From Pedobacter sp. N36a (GTDB lineage: Bacteria > Bacteroidota > Bacteroidia > Sphingobacteriales > Sphingobacteriaceae), in the NCBI RefSeq assembly GCF_014472395.1, contig NZ_JACSZW010000004.1:124001-188000 (forward strand): DNA of 64,000 nucleotides. Direction: 5' to 3'. The notes under the pieces are model-generated. The model worked only from the letters and a program-made list of their open reading frames with translations. It was not told the DNA's origin and ran no database searches. The position numbers and the translations under genes are program-made. This document shows, in pieces, positions 63,901 through 64,000 of the stretch; the first letter of the stretch is position 1, and every line of letters starts with the position of its first letter.

Positions 63901-64000
63901 AATTAGACAGCTGCCATTTGCCCCTTCCACATAGAAAGTTGTATTTGCCAATAAGGGGCCGGTGGCATAAGTGGCTCCTGAAAATACTGGAACCCCACCT
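54643..64000 (-). CDS. Giant T9SS type B adhesin, mosaic of Ig-like repeats (5' partial)
   Basis: The frame is open from the window edge; codons GGV-PVFSGATYATGPLLAN continue into a leftmost Ig-like domain, so the start and signal peptide lie outside. At least 3118 residues remain. The repeated theme is an Ig-like domain of the CHU_C-associated kind: a Cys near the start, a central 'WY...TGG..L.TG..F.TP.L' core, 'TTTYYVE' and 'R.PV.VTV'. Interspersed are four copies of an unassigned roughly 160-residue module, five He_PIG domains, six 90-residue tandem repeats, further Ig-like domains and a fibronectin-III-like domain (about 54960-55190). The C-terminal sorting domain (54643-54910) reads TFTPNNDGKNDILFVYG and RLRVYNQWGQFLFES, with final ITLLR. 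Likely a surface adhesin exported by T9SS, comparable to SprB. Confidence 0.92.
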   Translation of the reverse strand, partial: GGVPVFSGATYATGPLLANTTFYVEGANGSCLIAPRTPITLTVNAIPADAQVITNNVIISSGQTVNLNAIPTTAGSTISWYTSSTGGAAIATGNTFSTPALSAPITYYAGTIGAGGCPSVNRVAISVTIAPVGTGLNCKTANAQTNGVEGLLCVGCAIVDPTFAVDNISTNFSSIHAPVSLLAAAYQRLIFPAAGIATDSIRLTLAVPGGLADVSLLGGITVNIMNGNTVVSSYQLNSRLIHLQLLPDGQTVKVTVPAGGVYDRVELRLSGVAQALTTLNVYGAEVIYPNPVISAGTTVCSGTGTNLTATPVTGTTLSWYANSTGGTALAIGNTYSPENLTTTTTYYVEVARGGCVNTNRVPVIVTVNPAIVFAATTLNNATIGSSYTKQLNAATGGTPAFTYALAPGSTLPNGMSLSSTGVISGIPSVSSAPADFAFSAIAKDSKGCVANAAYTLKLTPALALPAATLLNGIVSVIYPNQPLPVVTGGTGPYTYVVTGTPPGVTFNNDNTNPGISGTPTLAGTYTVKVTATDANGNSISQNYTLVVKDLLVLPPATLANGTVGVNYPAQTIPAAIGGTSPYTYAAVGTPPGLTFNTSTREISGIPTTAGPYTMQVTATDFEGKTVSNTYPLTIGPALVLPPGTLADGNVAILYTPQTIPSAIGGTSPYTYTIANLPLNLTFDSGTRVISGTPAQSGAYSIIVTVRDQVGTTASNTYALRIIGALSLPSAALADGTVGTAYLPVVLPSVTGGTGPYTYTSANVPNGLNFDPATNTLSGTPAIGGTFTFQITAKDASGNTTTTDFVIKVKVGDPAVAAASTCFGSTATLSVTNLIPGVTYNWYAATGSTSIFTGNSFTTPALTANATYYVEAVSGTAVSNRIPVAVTVRPAATLAVVTVNQIISAGQTATLQATADAGNTVSWFSNSTGGTALATGNSFTTPVLNTTTTYYIETQNAVSCVSATRVPVTVTVTGLPTNTNCNAATGQQTVIDGVCLLCGITDAGASTDADPATFTSIRLTVGVGATGYQRLIFANPGVATDSIRLDLGFPVGLTDLGVLSGVTVTVFNGTTPVKSYPLNSTLIHLSLLSPSRLTATFAATGVYDRVEIRFGALVSALSTLNVYGATVIYPNPTIASTGQTTCAGNTTTLTATANGGTALKWYATANSGTVLATGPSFTTPVLNATTTYYIEVGKNNCANTERVPVTVTITPAPSAPVLASVPAVCYGSTASLSVNNATPGLNYNWYTLAAGGTAVFTGVTFVTPALLANTTYYVEAASLGCGVSTRTAVPVTVNPMVALPQVTASATTVNAGQTVILNISPITPDVTYNWFTDVASTTPVYTGSTFVTPPLLVNTTYFVEAKSDLTGCLSSSRVQVTITVNNGGNPNPVPCQAAVSETHGVDGVALLSGVFNPELAFDNDTQTGSSLLMPVGALGASVYQRLNFGSISTVGDTVKVLLNTPGKLLSLGLLSNIQIGTYNGANSNNDGVQINNQLVNLQLLSNNTQALLTFVPTAPFDQVEVRLNSGLAGVLSSVNLNYAQRVMLAPTLTVANPTACANQAVTLTVQNPNPILTYIWYDATGATVLSTGLTFSPTVTANTIFYVSANTATCASYKTKVSVTVTPIPDIPVLLNANVETCSGSDVVLSVKDPLLGVTYRWYDSNGVLQAGKDGITFTIQNVTANTSYAVEAFISSCGITSATKATASITVGNLSNPVLLPASVTVSSGAPAILTATSSTAGAVFKWYTSNVEPVPFFTGAVLQVPGVVNPGPGNLVTTYYVTAEIPGGCVSLARSTATVTVLPAGLPVDAPCEYASVQVTGGVDGVGVLAGLFNPENAVDNSATTASSLVMPVGILGASVYQTVGFTSLSNIGDTVRVRVTVPGKLLDVGLLSSVELTTYNNLVSNGDMITVSNPIVKLDLLTNNSEGILSFVPSKQFDAVELRLRSGLASLLSTIDLNYVRRVQIAPKVSSPTASACVGTGAVLSVLNPNPAYIYKWYIGTAATAVATGPDYTTANNLAVGSYDYYVTATRNNCESAKTKVTVTILAAPNAPVAVAGNPTTTCPNQPAVLAVTAVAGVTYNWYDALTGGNMLASNTSTYTTAANLSVGPHDFFVEAVNSNSCVSTLARTKITITVNPFATPADITVAGADLPFCGSTKATLTASTSAAVINPKFAWYTDVALTQLVSSNAVYEPTITASTTFYVTVFGDNLCLGNATSAKVVSILVNTPATANDITVIGNEASFCAGAKASLKASSTISNPTFVWCSDANLSTEVFRGPVYEPTVTVNTTFYVSVSGDNKCPNLPGTGKAVAITVNTPAIASDITVTGADAPFCAGTKASLRASSVGVDNPTYIWYTNEGLTEEVFRGSLYEPIVTANATYYVVVSGTNKCPNNIGNAKVVTITMNTPATAVDIVIDGNNANYCKGSKATLKASSTTVTAPVFTWYNDIDLTDVAFSGPVFEPVFSATTTYYVTVSGANKCENVRGTAKVVTVVLNPPAVATDINIAGNSAPFCIGTKALLTASSDNVDSPIFTWYSNPELTDIAFSGPVFEPIVNTSITYYVTVAGANRCQTTMGNAKIVTLVVNPPATASDLIVSGAETAVCEGTSVKLIASSTTVSSPVFTWYTDINLTNAVFTGPELEKVFTSTTTYYVTIKGANKCENLPGTGKMITVTVNGLPEVPVIVNSAGGGVCAGDAATLSVQTPKTGTNYEWYDAATGGTLLGSGPSFSTGALLITKDFYLLATNTSGCGLVNGRVKVTVNVNVKPDVPSVVLAAVNACSGTSTVLTIANPANGVTYNWYGTAAAGSILGTGVNFNTGPILSTTTFYAEAATATCTSTSRTAVTVTAVALPAAPASVSGNTDPFCSGNTSVLTVSNPDPGLTYQWFSAEVGGAPLAEGNSFTTRALAATTTYYVGSKNTITGCISSSRTAVVVTILPKLTAPVVVVQSATAASVTFGWAAVTGARAYEVSVDNGNTWITPSSGATGTTHIIEGLKPDQQVMIRVRAAGQLACQLSDAAALSGKAENPIGNQVFIPNTFTPNNDGKNDILFVYGNTIAKMRLRVYNQWGQFLFESNNIQNGWDGTYKGQLQPNGVYVYQFEAELNDGTKTTKKGTITLLR
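55978..57597 (-). repeat. Six tandem 90-residue repeats (267-273 bp each)
   Basis: Minus-strand copies start at 57597, 57324, 57057, 56787, 56517 and 56247, with unit lengths 273, 267, 270, 270, 270 and 270 bp. Each copy follows P(P/F/T)A-x-DI-x-V-x-G-x4-(F/Y)C-x-G-(T/S)-K-A-x-L then 'FxWYxDxxLT', a 'FxGPxxEP' block, 'TTYYVTVSGxNKC' and 'GxxKVVTxxVN'. In copy 2 the WY pair reads WC. The first copy is the most divergent. The neighbouring Ig-like domains of the same protein share only the core, so this block has been amplified. Confidence 0.9.
58105..58585 (-). repeat. Unassigned adhesin module, copy 4
   Basis: About 160 residues beginning at a Cys in DAPCEYASVQV, with GGVDGVGVLAGLFNPENAVDN, MPVGILGASVYQ, GDTVRVRVTVPGKLLDVGLLSSVEL and FDAVELRLRSGLASLLST. 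Similar in length and order to the copies at 59345, 60605 and 63120. Confidence 0.75.
59345..59840 (-). repeat. Unassigned adhesin module, copy 3
   Basis: Starts PCQAAVSETHGVDGVALLSGVFNP, then FDNDTQTGSSLLMPVGALGA, GDTVKVLLNTPGKLLSLGLLSNIQ and FDQVEVRLNSGLAGVLSSVNLNYA. It is closest to copy 4. Confidence 0.75.
60605..61070 (-). repeat. Unassigned adhesin module, copy 2
   Basis: Starts NTNCNAATGQQTVIDGVCLLCG, then ITDAGASTDADPATFTSIR, GATGYQRLIFANPGVATDS, LTDLGVLSGVTVTVFNG and YDRVEIRFGALVSALSTLNVYGATVIYP. Closest to copy 1. Copies 1 and 2 have the extra CLLCG/CVGC Cys pair that copies 3 and 4 lack. Confidence 0.75.
61565..62890 (-). repeat. Five consecutive putative-Ig (He_PIG) domains
   Basis: Each unit of about 83-88 residues follows 'L-x-NG-x-VG-x-x-Y-x-x-x-(L/I)P-x-x-GGTxPYTY' then 'G-x-x-PxGLxF-x-x-x-x-x-x-ISGTPxxxGxYxxxVTxxDxxGxxxxxxYxL'. 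Five successive copies are seen, starting TLNNATIG, LLNGIVSV, TLANGTVG, TLADGNVA and ALADGTVG. These cadherin-like Ig folds are frequent in bacterial adhesins. Confidence 0.82.
63120..63600 (-). repeat. Unassigned adhesin module, copy 1
   Basis: Starts GLNCKTANAQTNGVEGLLCVGC, then FAVDNISTNFSSIHAPVSLL, AAYQRLIFPAAGIATDSIRL, LADVSLLGGITVNIMNG and YDRVELRLSGVAQALTTLNVYGAEVIYP. Nearest to the 5' end of the visible part. Confidence 0.75.

Noticed and set aside
57808..63934. Many short plus-strand reading frames within the giant adhesin gene
   Set aside because: All are antisense to a continuous, repeat-structured protein and none has a start context or domain.
1..64000. Search by eye for tRNA, rRNA, insertion sequences and phage or plasmid genes
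   Set aside because: None was recognised; a tRNA search program would be needed to exclude isolated tRNA genes in the short gaps.

Overview
The window looks like chromosome of a Sphingobacteriaceae member, most likely Pedobacter or a close relative. This is inferred from the gene families (SusD/RagB remnant, T9SS type B sorting domains, PorP/SprF proteins, DUF6266, head-GIN DUF2807), from Bacteroidota-type promoters (TTG plus TAnnTTTG), from the lack of strong Shine-Dalgarno sites and from moderate AT richness. I saw no rRNA, tRNA, CRISPR array, insertion sequence or phage gene.

Layout. 1-3.4 kb: end of an RND efflux adaptor and its HAE1-type pump. 3.6-14.2 kb: lipoamide dehydrogenase (lpdA), an exported hydrolase/aminopeptidase pair, a head-GIN adhesin-like protein, a doubly truncated susD remnant, and sucB-sucA. 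lpdA, sucB and sucA can together form the 2-oxoglutarate dehydrogenase complex. 14.25-19 kb: a scarred locus with fragments of a cobalamin-binding regulator and a LytTR regulator, a small exported protein with a damaged-looking signal peptide, a C-terminally short cryptochrome-DASH, a TIGR01777 SDR protein and a class I photolyase. It reads as a light-response cluster that lost its regulator. 19-26.4 kb: two FKBP lipoproteins, then a MarR-fadN-fadA-fadE beta-oxidation operon (named by analogy with Bacillus fadNAE) whose promoter is bracketed by an inverted repeat. 26.5-32.1 kb: truncated DUF6266 gene, OmpA-family porin-like protein, gamma-glutamyltransferase overlapping a long-chain acyl-CoA ligase.

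32.6-36.5 kb: four tightly packed same-strand genes (GT87, ArnC/GtrB-like GT2, polysaccharide deacetylase, UPF0104-type membrane protein). They look like a pathway that makes, deacetylates and uses a polyprenyl-phosphate sugar at the cell envelope. 36.7-45.7 kb: small outer-membrane protein, M61 peptidase with PDZ domain, a complete RND tripartite efflux operon (adaptor, pump, TolC) and an N-acetylglucosamine-kinase-like ATPase. 45.7-46.8 kb: a GAF protein with an odd start and a G8 tract, and a very small ORF.

46.9-64 kb is surface biology: two gene sets that pair a PorP/SprF outer-membrane protein with a very large T9SS type B cargo protein. The second set runs giant adhesin (more than 3100 residues, continuing past the window end), PorP/SprF, PorE-like OmpA protein, and resembles the sprB-sprF organisation of gliding Bacteroidota. 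The adhesin is a mosaic of CHU_C-associated Ig-like domains, five putative-Ig (He_PIG) repeats, four copies of a roughly 160-residue module I could not assign, six tandem 90-residue repeats, a fibronectin-III-like domain and a C-terminal sorting domain.
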